NCBI RefSeq assembly: GCF_008801605.1
Contig: NZ_VZPJ01000004.1
Location: 186,001 to 250,000 of the forward strand
Length of the DNA: 64,000 nt
From: Pseudomonas brassicacearum subsp. brassicacearum
Lineage (GTDB): Bacteria; Pseudomonadota; Gammaproteobacteria; Pseudomonadales; Pseudomonadaceae
Direction of reading: 5' to 3'
The position numbers and the translations under genes were made by a program. The notes beneath the pieces were generated by a model. That model did no database searches. It saw nothing but the letters and a program-made list of their open reading frames with translations, and was not told the origin of the DNA. This document shows, in pieces, positions 36,390-45,054 of the stretch. Every line of letters starts with the position of its first letter. Positions within the stretch are counted from its first letter, which is position 1.

Positions 36390-38912
36390 TCAGAAATGGG
36401 TAAAGGTCAGCCCCAGCTTGTAGGTCGGGCCGTACTCTTCGTACTGGCCGTTGTAGGAGCGGTGGCCGGTGTAGACGAAATACGGCTCGTCGGTGAGGTT
36501 CTGGGCTTCCAGGCTCACTTGCAGGTTTTTGGTCAGCGAATAACGCGCGCTGAAGTCGACGAAGGTCTGGGCGTCGACGTGCAGGTCATGGTCGCGGTCG
36601 CTGATGGACGCCAGCTCGAACAGGTACGCGGACTTGTAGTTGGCCGACAGACGTAGGCTCAGCTTGTCGTTTTCCCAACCCAACATCAGGTTGCCGACCG
36701 TGTCCGACTGGTTCGGCAAGTCGATGCTGCGCTTGCGCTGGGTACCACTGGCTTGGTCGAAGCCTTCGATCTCGGCGTCCGAACGACTGAAGGTGGTGTT
36801 GGCGCCGAGCAGCAGGCCGTTCCAAGGTGCCGGCAGCCAGTCGAATTTTTGTGAATAGGCCAATTCCAGGCCATACAGCTTGGCGCTGTCGCCGTTGGCG
36901 TAGCTGTGGGCTTCTGAAAAATCGGTCCAGGCACCGGTGCCGGCCAGATCGGTGTTGTAGACGAAGTTCTTGATGTCCTTGTAGAACACGAAGGCCGAGA
37001 CCGTGCCGGCGTGGCCCATGAAGTGCTCGATGCCCAGGTCCAGGTTGCTCGATTCCAGCGGCTTGAGCTCCGGGTTGCCGAACGTCGCCTCGTCATCGTC
37101 GATGACAAAACCCGGCGCCAATTGCCCGAAGGTCGGACGCACCACGGATTTGGTCCAGGCCGCACGCACCTGGGTGTTCTTGTCCAGCTGATAGCGCGCG
37201 TGCAGGCCCGGCAACCAGTGGTGATACTTGCGACGGGTCTCGGTGTCGGTGAATACGCCGTCGGTGGCGCCGGTGCCCTTGGCTTCGAACTCGGTGCCTT
37301 CGTAGCGCATGCCGGCGATGAAGCGCCAGTCATCTATATCGACGGTGTTCATCAGGTATCCGGCGTTGATGTCCTCGCTCATCTTGAAGTCGTTGACTCG
37401 CGACTCCTGCTCGTCAAAAAACTCATCGCGATTCAGACCGCCGAGCAACTGCTTGATCGCGTCGGCGCTGATGCCCGGGCCGAAGCGGCCGAGGCGATAG
37501 TCCACGTTGCCTTTCTGGAACTGCCCAAGGTTCAACTGCTCGTCGGTAAACCCCAAGTCGTCGAAATCCTTGTAGACCCAGGCATTGAGGTCGTTGTCCT
37601 TGTTACGTCGGCTGACTTTGCCACCGAACTTGACCTGGGACGCATAGCCACGCAGGTCATAGTCCCGGGCCAGGTCCAGGCGCAGGTTTTTCTCGGTGTC
37701 GGTGGTCTTCTGTTCTTCCCAATCCACCTTGTCGAGGCTGAAGTTGGCCGGATCGTAGAACCCCGAGCCGATGATCGGCCGCGGTTTGTCGCTGTCGTAG
37801 AAGCCGCCGTTGAAACCGTCGATGCCTTCGAAAGTGGCGCCGGCGATGTGACCGGGGCTGTCTTCGCTGGATTGGCTATAACCGCCCTGGCCACTCAGGG
37901 TCCAGAGCCCGAACATGCGTTCGCCACCGAGCACGTAGGATTGGATTTCCTGGGTTTCTTCACGTTGCTTGAGTTTGCGCTTGCCCTCGGCATCCCCCAG
38001 TTCACCGGCGGCTTGCGGGTCTTCGAAGGCAATGCTGGCGGCGTTGCGGGTTTCACTGTCCTTGTAGCGGCTGTACAGCGTGCGCAGGTAATAGCTGCTG
38101 AAGTCATCGGGCTTGTAGTCGAAGTTCAACCCGCCACCGGCACGCTCGCGACGGATGTCGTAGTCGCGCTGTTCGAACTCTTCGAGGCGCGAGCCTTGCT
38201 CGAAATCCCAGGCGCCGCCGGTTTCGACATTATCTGAACCGAAGTCACGCTTCTGCCAGCTCAGCGCCGCAGCCACGCCGAAATTGTCGATGCCGTCGCC
38301 GAGGCTGAAACGATCACTGATGGCGCCGGAGAATTTCGGGCTGGTCTGGCTGGTGTTCTTGTCATAGCTGGCTTCGCTGCTGCCGGTGTAGAACAGGCCC
38401 TTGTGGTCGAAGGCCGAGAGGCTTTTGACGTCCACCGTACCGCCCAGGGAATTGGCGTCCATGTCCGGCGTCAGGGTCTTGATCACCGACAACGATTGCA
38501 CCAGCTCCGAAGGCAGCACATCCAGGGCAACGGCCCGGCGTTCGCTCTCCGGGGCTGGCACCAGCGTACCGTTGATGGTCACGCTGTTGAGGTCCGGTCC
38601 CAGGCCGCGCACGCTGACAAACCGGCCTTCGCCCTGGTCGCGCTCGACGCTGACACCGGGCAGGCGCTGCACCGCTTCGGCGACGTTTTCATCCGGCAAC
38701 TGCGCCACGCCGTCTGCATGCACCACGCTCTTGATGCTGTCGGCGCTGCGCTGTTCCTTGAGGGCCTGATCGATACTGGCCGCCTGGCCGACCACTTCAA
38801 CGTGTTCAGTGGCCGCCTGCTCGGCGGCGCTCAGTCGCTCACTGGCAATGGCCATCGCCAATGCGGTGAACGTGAAACCGACGAGCCCGGCAGTGCTTGT
38901 GCGGTGATACAT
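36390..38912 (-). CDS. TonB-dependent receptor linked to phytase
   Basis: An 840-residue outer-membrane receptor with a signal peptide (about 1-30). A TonB-box-like EHVEVVGQ follows near 37-44, then a plug domain (DENVAEAVQRLPGVSVERDQ, VRGLGPDLNSVTINGT, LGGTVDVKS) and a barrel ending LGLTFTHF. There is no STN domain, so it is not of the FecI-signalling type. Its type resembles receptors for larger organic substrates (TIGR01782-like). As first gene of the phytase operon behind a Pho box, it may bind phytate, a calcium-phytate complex or a lower inositol phosphate. That ligand is inferred from context only. Confidence 0.88.
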   Translation of the reverse strand: MYHRTSTAGLVGFTFTALAMAIASERLSAAEQAATEHVEVVGQAASIDQALKEQRSADSIKSVVHADGVAQLPDENVAEAVQRLPGVSVERDQGEGRFVSVRGLGPDLNSVTINGTLVPAPESERRAVALDVLPSELVQSLSVIKTLTPDMDANSLGGTVDVKSLSAFDHKGLFYTGSSEASYDKNTSQTSPKFSGAISDRFSLGDGIDNFGVAAALSWQKRDFGSDNVETGGAWDFEQGSRLEEFEQRDYDIRRERAGGGLNFDYKPDDFSSYYLRTLYSRYKDSETRNAASIAFEDPQAAGELGDAEGKRKLKQREETQEIQSYVLGGERMFGLWTLSGQGGYSQSSEDSPGHIAGATFEGIDGFNGGFYDSDKPRPIIGSGFYDPANFSLDKVDWEEQKTTDTEKNLRLDLARDYDLRGYASQVKFGGKVSRRNKDNDLNAWVYKDFDDLGFTDEQLNLGQFQKGNVDYRLGRFGPGISADAIKQLLGGLNRDEFFDEQESRVNDFKMSEDINAGYLMNTVDIDDWRFIAGMRYEGTEFEAKGTGATDGVFTDTETRRKYHHWLPGLHARYQLDKNTQVRAAWTKSVVRPTFGQLAPGFVIDDDEATFGNPELKPLESSNLDLGIEHFMGHAGTVSAFVFYKDIKNFVYNTDLAGTGAWTDFSEAHSYANGDSAKLYGLELAYSQKFDWLPAPWNGLLLGANTTFSRSDAEIEGFDQASGTQRKRSIDLPNQSDTVGNLMLGWENDKLSLRLSANYKSAYLFELASISDRDHDLHVDAQTFVDFSARYSLTKNLQVSLEAQNLTDEPYFVYTGHRSYNGQYEEYGPTYKLGLTFTHF

Positions 38913-38987
38913 GGTGGTCCTCCCCAGGAATCCGGAAATCCGCCAGGCAATGGCCCGGCAACTGGGAGGGCACGCTAGGGGTGGGGA

Positions 38988-39005
38988 ATGACGGTTCTGT
39001 GACAG
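38988..39005 (-). promoter_or_regulatory. Pho box (PhoB site) of the phytase operon
   Basis: On the minus strand, CTGTCAC-AGAA-CCGTCAT fits the PhoB consensus CTGTCAT-N4-CTGTCAT with the exact 7-4-7 spacing (12 of 14 fixed bases). Ten bases after it is TAGCGT, a fair -10 element, the normal Pho promoter arrangement. It lies 75 bases upstream of the receptor ATG. Confidence 0.8.
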
Positions 39006-39132
39006 GGTTTGGCTACAGGGGCTGCAATCGGCTGATTTAGGGGGGCTGGAGAACCGGAATGAGCTGAAATGACCTGTTTTACAGGTTCAGGGAATCTGAA
39101 GGGCGAAGGAATTTGGCGAAACGTCGCACCGC

Positions 39133-39220
39133 TGTGGGAGCAAAGCTTGCTCGCGATGCAGGCGCCTCGATTCCCTGAAAAACCGCGTCGTCTTCATCGC
39201 GAGCAAGCTTTGCTCCCACA
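39133..39220. repeat. Inverted pair of REP palindromes
   Basis: Oppositely oriented REP copies at 39133-39160 and 39195-39220. They separate the two divergent Pho boxes, so each promoter has its own site rather than a shared one. Confidence 0.9.
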
Positions 39221-39315
39221 AAATTCCCTCGCCACAATGAGATAGGTGGCGATGTCATGCATGAAAAGTTCAAACTAAGGATGAGCTGATTCGACCTCCC
39301 CCACCCCATCCCCCG

Positions 39316-39333
39316 CCGTCACCGCACTGTCAC
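39316..39333 (+). promoter_or_regulatory. Pho box upstream of the GGDEF-AraC pair
   Basis: CCGTCAC-CGCA-CTGTCAC on the plus strand matches CTGTCAT-N4-CTGTCAT at 11 of 14 fixed bases with the correct 7-4-7 spacing. Ten bases later is TGTGCT, a weak -10. It lies 51 bases before the ATG of the GGDEF-type gene and points at it. Confidence 0.7.
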
Positions 39334-39384
39334 ATCCATCTGCTGTGCTGGGTCGCATTCCGCTTCTGGCAAAGGATTCCGGCC

Positions 39385-40299
39385 ATGTTCTCCGTGCTGC
39401 GCCCGCACCGCCTCAAACTCGCCCTGCTCCTGCTGGCGGCCAACCTCGGGTTGATCCTGCACTTGGCCAGCGGCGAACTCAAACCCGTCGCCGAATGGGT
39501 CTGGCTGGACATCCTCGGCGAAGGTGGCTCGGCGCTGCTGGCGCTGGTCTGGCTGGGGTTGGTGCTGAAAAGCCGCCCGGCCGGACGGGTCACCAACTAC
39601 CTGATCCTGGGCCTGGGCTGCATCTTCTTTTCCTGGTGGATCGACAGCCTTGATGAATTCATCCGCCTGCCCGACAGCATCACCTGGGACCACTGGCTCG
39701 AATCCGGGCCGATGCCGGTGGGCATGATCCTGCTGACCCTCGGCATCTATCACTGGCACCGGGAGCAACTGGCGATCAACGGGCAGATGGAAAAACGTGA
39801 GCGGCTGTTCCGCGAGCATCGCCTGTTCGACAAACTCACGCCGTTGGGCGGCGCCGACTTTCTCAAGCACGAACTGTCCGCCAGCCTGGAAGACAGTCGA
39901 CGCCGCCAGCAACCCTTGTCGTTGCTGGCCCTGGACCTGGACAACTTCACGGCCATCAACCAGCGTTTCGGCCACGGCGAAGGCGATGCGGTGCTCCAGG
40001 CCGTCAGCCAGTTGCTGGTATTGAACCTGCGACGCCAGGATCTGCTCTGCCGCCTGGCCGGCGATCGCTTCGTGGTGCTGCTGCCCGACACCGGCGAGAG
40101 CCAGGCCCGGCGCCTGGCCCTGGAACTGGAAATTGCGGTGCGCAGCCTGGCCCACAAGACCCGGCAACACAGCGAACGGTTGCAATTGGTCGCCAGCACG
40201 GCGGTGGTCATGGCGTTCGACGAATCCCCCGAGGCCTTGCTCAAACGCCTGAACCTGGCGCTGGCCCAGTCCCGGACCACATTGGCGAAAAGCGCATGA
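39385..40299 (+). CDS. Membrane protein with degenerate GGDEF domain
   Basis: A 304-residue protein with an N-terminal part of about four hydrophobic helices (10-30, 45-62, 68-90, 108-124), a short coiled linker, and a GGDEF-fold domain (about 150-300; LSLLALDLDNFTAINQRFGH is recognisable). The signature RxGG(D/E)EF reads RLAGDRF (residues 223-229): the first Gly is Ala and the catalytic Glu is Arg. Diguanylate cyclase activity is therefore unlikely; it may bind GTP or c-di-GMP, or act by protein contact. It starts downstream of a Pho box and its stop overlaps the AraC start (ATGA). Confidence 0.85.
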   Translation: MFSVLRPHRLKLALLLLAANLGLILHLASGELKPVAEWVWLDILGEGGSALLALVWLGLVLKSRPAGRVTNYLILGLGCIFFSWWIDSLDEFIRLPDSITWDHWLESGPMPVGMILLTLGIYHWHREQLAINGQMEKRERLFREHRLFDKLTPLGGADFLKHELSASLEDSRRRQQPLSLLALDLDNFTAINQRFGHGEGDAVLQAVSQLLVLNLRRQDLLCRLAGDRFVVLLPDTGESQARRLALELEIAVRSLAHKTRQHSERLQLVASTAVVMAFDESPEALLKRLNLALAQSRTTLAKSA

Positions 40300-41333
40300 C
40301 GCTCAAGACGTGCGGGTACGAAACCGACAGCCGCTTCATTCCGGGGCACTATCAGCCCGCCGCGCTGATCGACCTGGCGCTGTCGCGGGACATCGACAGC
40401 CATCGCCTGCTGCGCGGCACCGGGTTGTTTCACGACGATATCCTCGCCGGGCAGAGCCGTATCAGCCCGCAGCAGTTCCTCGGCCTGATCGACAATAGCC
40501 GGCGCCTGCTGGATGCCAGCGACAGTAGTTTCCTGTTTGGCCAGCGGCTGTTGCCGGGCCACTACGGGCCTGCGAGCCACGCCTTGCGCCACGCGCAGAA
40601 TCTGCATCAGGCCCTGCAGACCCTGATCGACCAACAGGCGCTTCTCAGCCCGCTGGCCGCCCCGAGGCTGCTGTTGGACGAGCACTATGCCTATGTCCAT
40701 TGGCTGGACAGCTGCGGCGCCGATGAACAATGGCGCTTCGTACTGGAGGCGAGCATGACCTCGATGGTGGCGATGAGCGCCTGGCTCAGCGGCGAACGCC
40801 TGCCCTGGCAGTGCAGCTTTCGCCACAGCGAACCGCGCTACATCGAGCAATATTGGGTGCATCTGGGTGAGCACACCCAGTTCGACCGCCCCCTGGACCT
40901 GATGCGCCTGCCCCGCCACTGCCTCGCCAAGCCCTGGCCCAACGTTTCCGCCACCGCCGGCCAGGTGGCGCGGATCGAAGCCCGGGAACAGCTCGATCAA
41001 CTGGGTTTCGCTTCAAGCTTCCTGGATTGTATCTACGACTACCTGCACACTCATGTGCAGCAGACGCCCAGCCTGGAGCAGACCGCCCAGGCCTTCGCCA
41101 TGAGCCCGGCAACCCTCAAGCGCAAGTTGCACAAGCACCACACCGGGTTCCAGCAACAGGTGGACCGGGTGCACACCCATGTGGCGTTGTATTTGTATCA
41201 GGTCAAGGGCTTCAGCAACGAGGAAGTGGCGCAGTACTTGCGCTTCAACGATACGGCGAACTTTCGGCGCTCATTCAAGCGCTGGACCGGCAGCACGCCG
41301 AATCTGATCCGGCAATTGCTGATGTTGGGCTGA
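40296..41333 (+). CDS. AraC family regulator with arabinose-binding-like domain
   Basis: A 345-residue regulator: N-terminal PF12625-like domain (about 20-210) and a C-terminal AraC HTH (SLEQTAQAFAMSPATLKRKLHKHHTGFQQQ, then GFSNEEVAQYLRFNDTANFRRSFKRWTG). Its ATG overlaps the TGA of the GGDEF-type gene, so the two proteins are made together. The Pho box upstream suggests expression in low phosphate. It may connect phosphate limitation to a further regulon; the targets are unknown. Confidence 0.88.
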   Translation: MTLKTCGYETDSRFIPGHYQPAALIDLALSRDIDSHRLLRGTGLFHDDILAGQSRISPQQFLGLIDNSRRLLDASDSSFLFGQRLLPGHYGPASHALRHAQNLHQALQTLIDQQALLSPLAAPRLLLDEHYAYVHWLDSCGADEQWRFVLEASMTSMVAMSAWLSGERLPWQCSFRHSEPRYIEQYWVHLGEHTQFDRPLDLMRLPRHCLAKPWPNVSATAGQVARIEAREQLDQLGFASSFLDCIYDYLHTHVQQTPSLEQTAQAFAMSPATLKRKLHKHHTGFQQQVDRVHTHVALYLYQVKGFSNEEVAQYLRFNDTANFRRSFKRWTGSTPNLIRQLLMLG

Positions 41334-41335
41334 AC

Positions 41336-41360
41336 TGTGGGAGCAAGCCTTGCTCCCACA
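41336..41360. terminator. REP-half hairpin between convergent genes
   Basis: TGTGGGAGCAAG and CTTGCTCCCACA flank a one-base centre, giving a near-perfect hairpin three bases after the AraC stop. It probably ends transcription toward the convergent CBS gene. There is no long T run. Confidence 0.6.
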
Positions 41361-41378
41361 GATAAATTCCCTGCGGGC

Positions 41379-41819
41379 TCAGTGCCCGCGGATGTAATGC
41401 TCCAACTGCCGGATCAAATCCGCCTGCTCGACAATCGCCTCTTTCACCAGGTCACCAATGGACAGCAGGCCGATCAACTGCCCGTTATCCAGCACTGGCA
41501 GGTGCCGCAAGTGGCTGTCGGTCATGACTTCCATGCAGCGGTCGATGCTCTGCTGGCTGTCGGCGGTGACCACTGGCGCGCTCATGATGGTGCGCACCGT
41601 CGTCCCCACCGATGAGCGCCCCTTGAGCACCATCTTGCGCGCGTAGTCCCGCTCGCTGAACACACCCACCACCTGGCCGTCCTCGATCACCGGCAGCGCG
41701 CCGACATTTTTTTCGGCCATGATCTGCAGCGCTTCGAGCACCGTCTGCTCCGGTGCGATGCTGTGGACCTGCTGGTTTTGCACGCTCTTGAGTCTTACCA
41801 GTTGGGCGGCGGTTTTCAT
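41379..41819 (-). CDS. CBS-domain pair protein
   Basis: A 146-residue protein of two CBS motifs in tandem (about 12-70 and 80-138), containing VLEALQIMAEKNVGALPVIEDGQVVGVFSERDYARKM and LRHLPVLDNGQLIGLLSIGDLVKE. Such stand-alone pairs bind adenosine nucleotides or NAD(H) and modulate partner proteins. No other domain is present. It follows nirD on the same strand after 73 bases but has its own apparent leader, so co-transcription with nirBD is possible but not clear. Confidence 0.92.
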   Translation of the reverse strand: MKTAAQLVRLKSVQNQQVHSIAPEQTVLEALQIMAEKNVGALPVIEDGQVVGVFSERDYARKMVLKGRSSVGTTVRTIMSAPVVTADSQQSIDRCMEVMTDSHLRHLPVLDNGQLIGLLSIGDLVKEAIVEQADLIRQLEHYIRGH

Positions 41820-41892
41820 TACTAATCCCCAGGTTGCGAATCAAACAATAATTCGAGCTAAACCATCCCCTCGCCACAAATGGGTAAGCTGG

Positions 41893-42279
41893 TCAGTCTT
41901 CGCCAATCTCCACCACATCGCCATTGAGCCGCACCGGCCATACCCGCAGGCTTTGCTCCGGGTACTCCAGGCAGTGGCCGTCTTCCAGGCGGAAATGCTG
42001 CTTGTACATCGGCGAGGCAATCACCAGGTCACCCTTTATGCTGCCCAACAAACCGCGGCCGATAACATTCGCACCCGACTTGGGGTCGCGATTGTCGATG
42101 GCGTACAGCGGCTTGTCCTGATGCTCGGGCAGGTACAGCAACGCCACTTGGCTGCCGTCGTGCCAGGCGACCACACCCGAGTTGGGCACCAGGTCCTCGC
42201 GGCTGCACAGGGCACGCCATTGCAAGGGTTCTTGAGCGACATCACGGACAGGAATACGAACGACGTTTGACTGGCTCAT
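41893..42279 (-). CDS. nirD: Assimilatory nitrite reductase small subunit
   Basis: A 128-residue Rieske-fold NirD protein. Typical segments are WRALCSREDLVPNSGVVAW, YAIDNRDPKSGANVIGRGLLG and YKQHFRLEDGHCLEYPE. The Rieske Cys/His ligands are absent, as is normal for NirD. It pairs with NirB to reduce nitrite to ammonium with NADH in the cytoplasm. The ATG overlaps the nirB TGA by one base (TGATG). The open frame extends upstream inside nirB but without homology. Confidence 0.93.
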   Translation of the reverse strand: MSQSNVVRIPVRDVAQEPLQWRALCSREDLVPNSGVVAWHDGSQVALLYLPEHQDKPLYAIDNRDPKSGANVIGRGLLGSIKGDLVIASPMYKQHFRLEDGHCLEYPEQSLRVWPVRLNGDVVEIGED

Positions 42280-44840
42280 CAGAGCACCTCCTCGGTAACG
42301 GGAATCAGGTGGAGTTCGTGGGCGTGGACCGGCCGACGCTGGCCGCGCTCCCTGACGAAGTGAACATCCGGATCGCCGCGCCCGTCGTTGACGAAGGTGC
42401 GGAAACGCTTGAGTTTTTCCGGATCCTTGAGGGCATTGGCCCATTCGCATTCGTAGCGGTCGACCACCAGTTGCATCTGCGCTTCGAGCTCGGCGCCCAG
42501 GCCCAGGCTGTCGTGGATGATCACGTCCTTGAGGTAGTCCAGGCCGCCTTCCAGGCTTTCGCGCCAGACTGAGGTCCGTTGCAGCTTGTCGGCAGTACGG
42601 ATGTAGAACATCAGGAAGCGGTCGATGTAGCGGATCAGCGTGGCGTCATCCAGGTCAGTTGCGAACAGCTCGGCGTGACGCGGGCGCATGCCGCCGTTGC
42701 CAGCCACGTAGAGGTTCCAGCCCTTCTCGGTGGCGATCACGCCGACGTCCTTGCTCTGGGCCTCGGCGCACTCGCGGGTGCAACCGGACACCGCGAACTT
42801 GAGCTTGTGCGGCGAGCGCAGGCCTTTGTAGCGATCCTCGATGGTCAGGGCCATCTGCACGCTGTCCTGCACGCCGTAGCGGCACCAGGTGCTGCCCACG
42901 CAGGATTTCACTGTGCGCGTGGATTTGCCGTAGGCATGCCCGGTTTCGAAACCGGCTTCGATCAGCTCGGCCCAGATGTCCGGCAACTGGTGCAACTGGG
43001 CGCCGAACAGGTCGATGCGCTGGCCGCCAGTGATCTTGGTGTAGAGGTCGTATTTCTTGGCGACCGCGCCGATGGCGATCAGCTTGTCGGCGGTGATTTC
43101 CCCACCGGCGATACGCGGTACCACCGAGTAGGTGCCGTTTTTCTGCATGTTCGCCATGAACGTGTCGTTGGTGTCCTGCAACGGCACCAGGGACGGGTCC
43201 ATGATCGGCTGGTTCCAGCACGACGCCAGGATCGAGCCCACCGCCGGCTTGCACAGGTCGCAGCCGGTGTGGCCACGACCGTGCTTGGCCAGCAGTTCGT
43301 CGAAACTGATGATGCCTTCCACCCGCACCAGCGCATACAACTCCTGGCGGGTGTAGGCGAAATGTTCGCACAGGCTCTTGTCGACGCTGACGCCGCGGGC
43401 AGTCAACTCATGCTCGAACACTTGCTTGACCAGGGCCGCGCAACCACCACACCCGGTACCGGCCTTGGTGTCACATTTGAGCTGGCCCAGATCAGTGCAG
43501 CCACCATCGATGGCCGAGCAGATCGAGCCCTTGGTGACATTGTGGCACGAGCAGATGGTGGCGGTTTCGGGCAGCGCCGCAGGGCCCAGGGTCGGGGCGC
43601 CTTCGGACGAGGGCAGGATCAGGCTGGCAGCGTCCTTGGGCAAGGCGATGCCGTTCTGCATGTATTGCAGCAAGGTGTCGTAGTAGCTGTTATCGCCCAC
43701 CAGCACCGCGCCGATCACGCGCTTGCCGTCGGCGGCCACCACCAGTCGCCGGTAGCTGGCGCTGGTTTCGTCGATGAATTGGAAGCTGCGCGACCCCGGG
43801 GTGTTGCCATGGGCATCGCCGATGGAGCCAACGTCCACACCCAGCAACTTGAGCTTGGTCGACATGTCGGCCCCGGTGAAGGCTTCCGCGCTTTCGCCGC
43901 ACAGCCGGGCCGCGACGTTGCGGGCCATCTGGTAGCCCGGGGCGACCAGGCCGAAAATGCTGCCGTTCCAGGCCGCGCATTCGCCGATGGCGTAGATGTC
44001 CGGGTCGCTGCTCTGGCAATGATCGTCGATCACCACGCCACCGCGCGGACCGATCTGCAGGTCGCTTTGGCGAGCCAGGGCATCCTGGGCACGGATGCCG
44101 GCGGAAAACACGATGAGGTCGGTTTCCAGAAAATCGTCGTCGCCGAAGTTCATCCGATAACGGTATTGCTCACCGACGCTGATGGACTGGGTGCCCTTGG
44201 ACAGGTGCACGCCGACGCCCAGCTTCTCGATACGGGCCTTGAGGGCCAAGCCGCCCTGGGGATCCAATTGCACCGGCATCAGTCGGGGGGCGAATTCCAC
44301 CACGTGGGCTTCCAGGCCCAGGGTCTTGAGGGCGTTGGCCGCTTCCAGGCCCAGCAGACCGCCACCGACCACCACGCCCCGACGGGCATTGCTGGCGGCG
44401 GCGCGGATCGCGTCCAAGTCCTCCAGGGTGCGATAGACCAGGCACGAATCGCCTTCGGCACCTTCAATCGGTGGCACGAACGGGTAGGAACCGGTGGCGA
44501 GCACCAGCTTGTCGTAGTGAAGGCGATCATGGGCGGTCACCACTTGATGCGCGTCACGGTCGATTTCCAGTACCGGCACACCCAGGTGCAACGTGACGCC
44601 GGGGGTCTGGTACAACGACGCTTCGCCAAGGGCCAGGGACTCGGCATCGCGGCCCGAGAAGTACTCGGACAGGTGCACACGGTCGTAGGCACGCATCGGC
44701 TCTTCGCTGAACACATGCACACGGTAATGATTGAGGGCACCGCGCTCGATCAGTTGCTCGACGCAGTGATGGCCGACCATGCCATTGCCGATCACGATCA
44801 GCGTTTGCAGCTTGTTCAGAGAAGCAACGTTGGAATTCAT
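42279..44840 (-). CDS. nirB: Assimilatory nitrite reductase large subunit
   Basis: An 853-residue NADH-dependent siroheme/4Fe-4S enzyme. In order: FAD/NAD reductase domain (VIGNGMVGHHC at about 16, VVGGGLLGLEAANAL), a BFD-like [2Fe-2S] cysteine region (ICSCHNVTKG ... GCGGC, about 425-475), and sulfite/nitrite reductase domains with the siroheme-cluster cysteines in CVGSTWCRYG and VSGCTRECAEA. It reduces nitrite to ammonium by six electrons. The start at 44840 lies after the leader terminator. Upstream are a sigma-54 promoter and a structured leader, implying nitrogen-regulated expression. Confidence 0.95.
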   Translation of the reverse strand: MNSNVASLNKLQTLIVIGNGMVGHHCVEQLIERGALNHYRVHVFSEEPMRAYDRVHLSEYFSGRDAESLALGEASLYQTPGVTLHLGVPVLEIDRDAHQVVTAHDRLHYDKLVLATGSYPFVPPIEGAEGDSCLVYRTLEDLDAIRAAASNARRGVVVGGGLLGLEAANALKTLGLEAHVVEFAPRLMPVQLDPQGGLALKARIEKLGVGVHLSKGTQSISVGEQYRYRMNFGDDDFLETDLIVFSAGIRAQDALARQSDLQIGPRGGVVIDDHCQSSDPDIYAIGECAAWNGSIFGLVAPGYQMARNVAARLCGESAEAFTGADMSTKLKLLGVDVGSIGDAHGNTPGSRSFQFIDETSASYRRLVVAADGKRVIGAVLVGDNSYYDTLLQYMQNGIALPKDAASLILPSSEGAPTLGPAALPETATICSCHNVTKGSICSAIDGGCTDLGQLKCDTKAGTGCGGCAALVKQVFEHELTARGVSVDKSLCEHFAYTRQELYALVRVEGIISFDELLAKHGRGHTGCDLCKPAVGSILASCWNQPIMDPSLVPLQDTNDTFMANMQKNGTYSVVPRIAGGEITADKLIAIGAVAKKYDLYTKITGGQRIDLFGAQLHQLPDIWAELIEAGFETGHAYGKSTRTVKSCVGSTWCRYGVQDSVQMALTIEDRYKGLRSPHKLKFAVSGCTRECAEAQSKDVGVIATEKGWNLYVAGNGGMRPRHAELFATDLDDATLIRYIDRFLMFYIRTADKLQRTSVWRESLEGGLDYLKDVIIHDSLGLGAELEAQMQLVVDRYECEWANALKDPEKLKRFRTFVNDGRGDPDVHFVRERGQRRPVHAHELHLIPVTEEVL

Positions 44841-44879
44841 AAAAAGCACCCGGCAAAAGCCCATCACGATTTTGAAAGC

Positions 44880-44921
44880 AAAAAAAAAGACGCCTGAAAC
44901 CTTGCGGTTCCAGGCGTCTTT
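44880..44921 (-). terminator. Rho-independent terminator in the nirB leader
   Basis: Read on the minus strand, AAGACGCCTG and CAGGCGTCTT form a 10-bp stem (44887-44920) followed by a run of nine T. It lies between the promoter and nirB (40 bases before the start), so it must be bypassed for expression. This is the layout of transcription attenuation. Confidence 0.88.
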
Positions 44922-45050
44922 GCCTGTTCTGTGCGGTATCAGCCCGGCGACTGCGCCCTGACCTACCGTTGTCCCCCGGCCTGCTGGCACTCGATCTTCG
45001 TTGACCGACGGGGTTGCCCACTCGACTGTATTCGCGGTGGGCCTGGATAG
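44922..45050 (-). promoter_or_regulatory. Structured nirB 5' leader, candidate antitermination site
   Basis: This leader section precedes the terminator. It contains a GCCCAC/GTGGGC stem (45016-45042) and a GGCG-CAGT-CGCC hairpin (44946-44957). In pseudomonads and Azotobacter, nitrate/nitrite assimilation leaders are bound by the ANTAR antiterminator NasT. This leader is a candidate for that control; I could not confirm the paired hexaloops such proteins need. Confidence 0.6.
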
Positions 45051-45054
45051 CCTC

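Noticed and set aside
39385..40299. Active diguanylate cyclase
   Set aside because: The signature motif is AGDRF, lacking the catalytic glutamate.
42579..44897. A 772-codon open frame opposite nirB
   Set aside because: nirB is complete with all cofactor motifs on the other strand; the antisense frame has low-complexity His/Gln/Ala-rich composition typical of shadows.
44922..45050. Firm naming of an ANTAR (NasT) RNA element in the nirB leader
   Set aside because: I could not find two adjacent hexaloops with the conserved A1 and G4; only the general attenuation layout is claimed.
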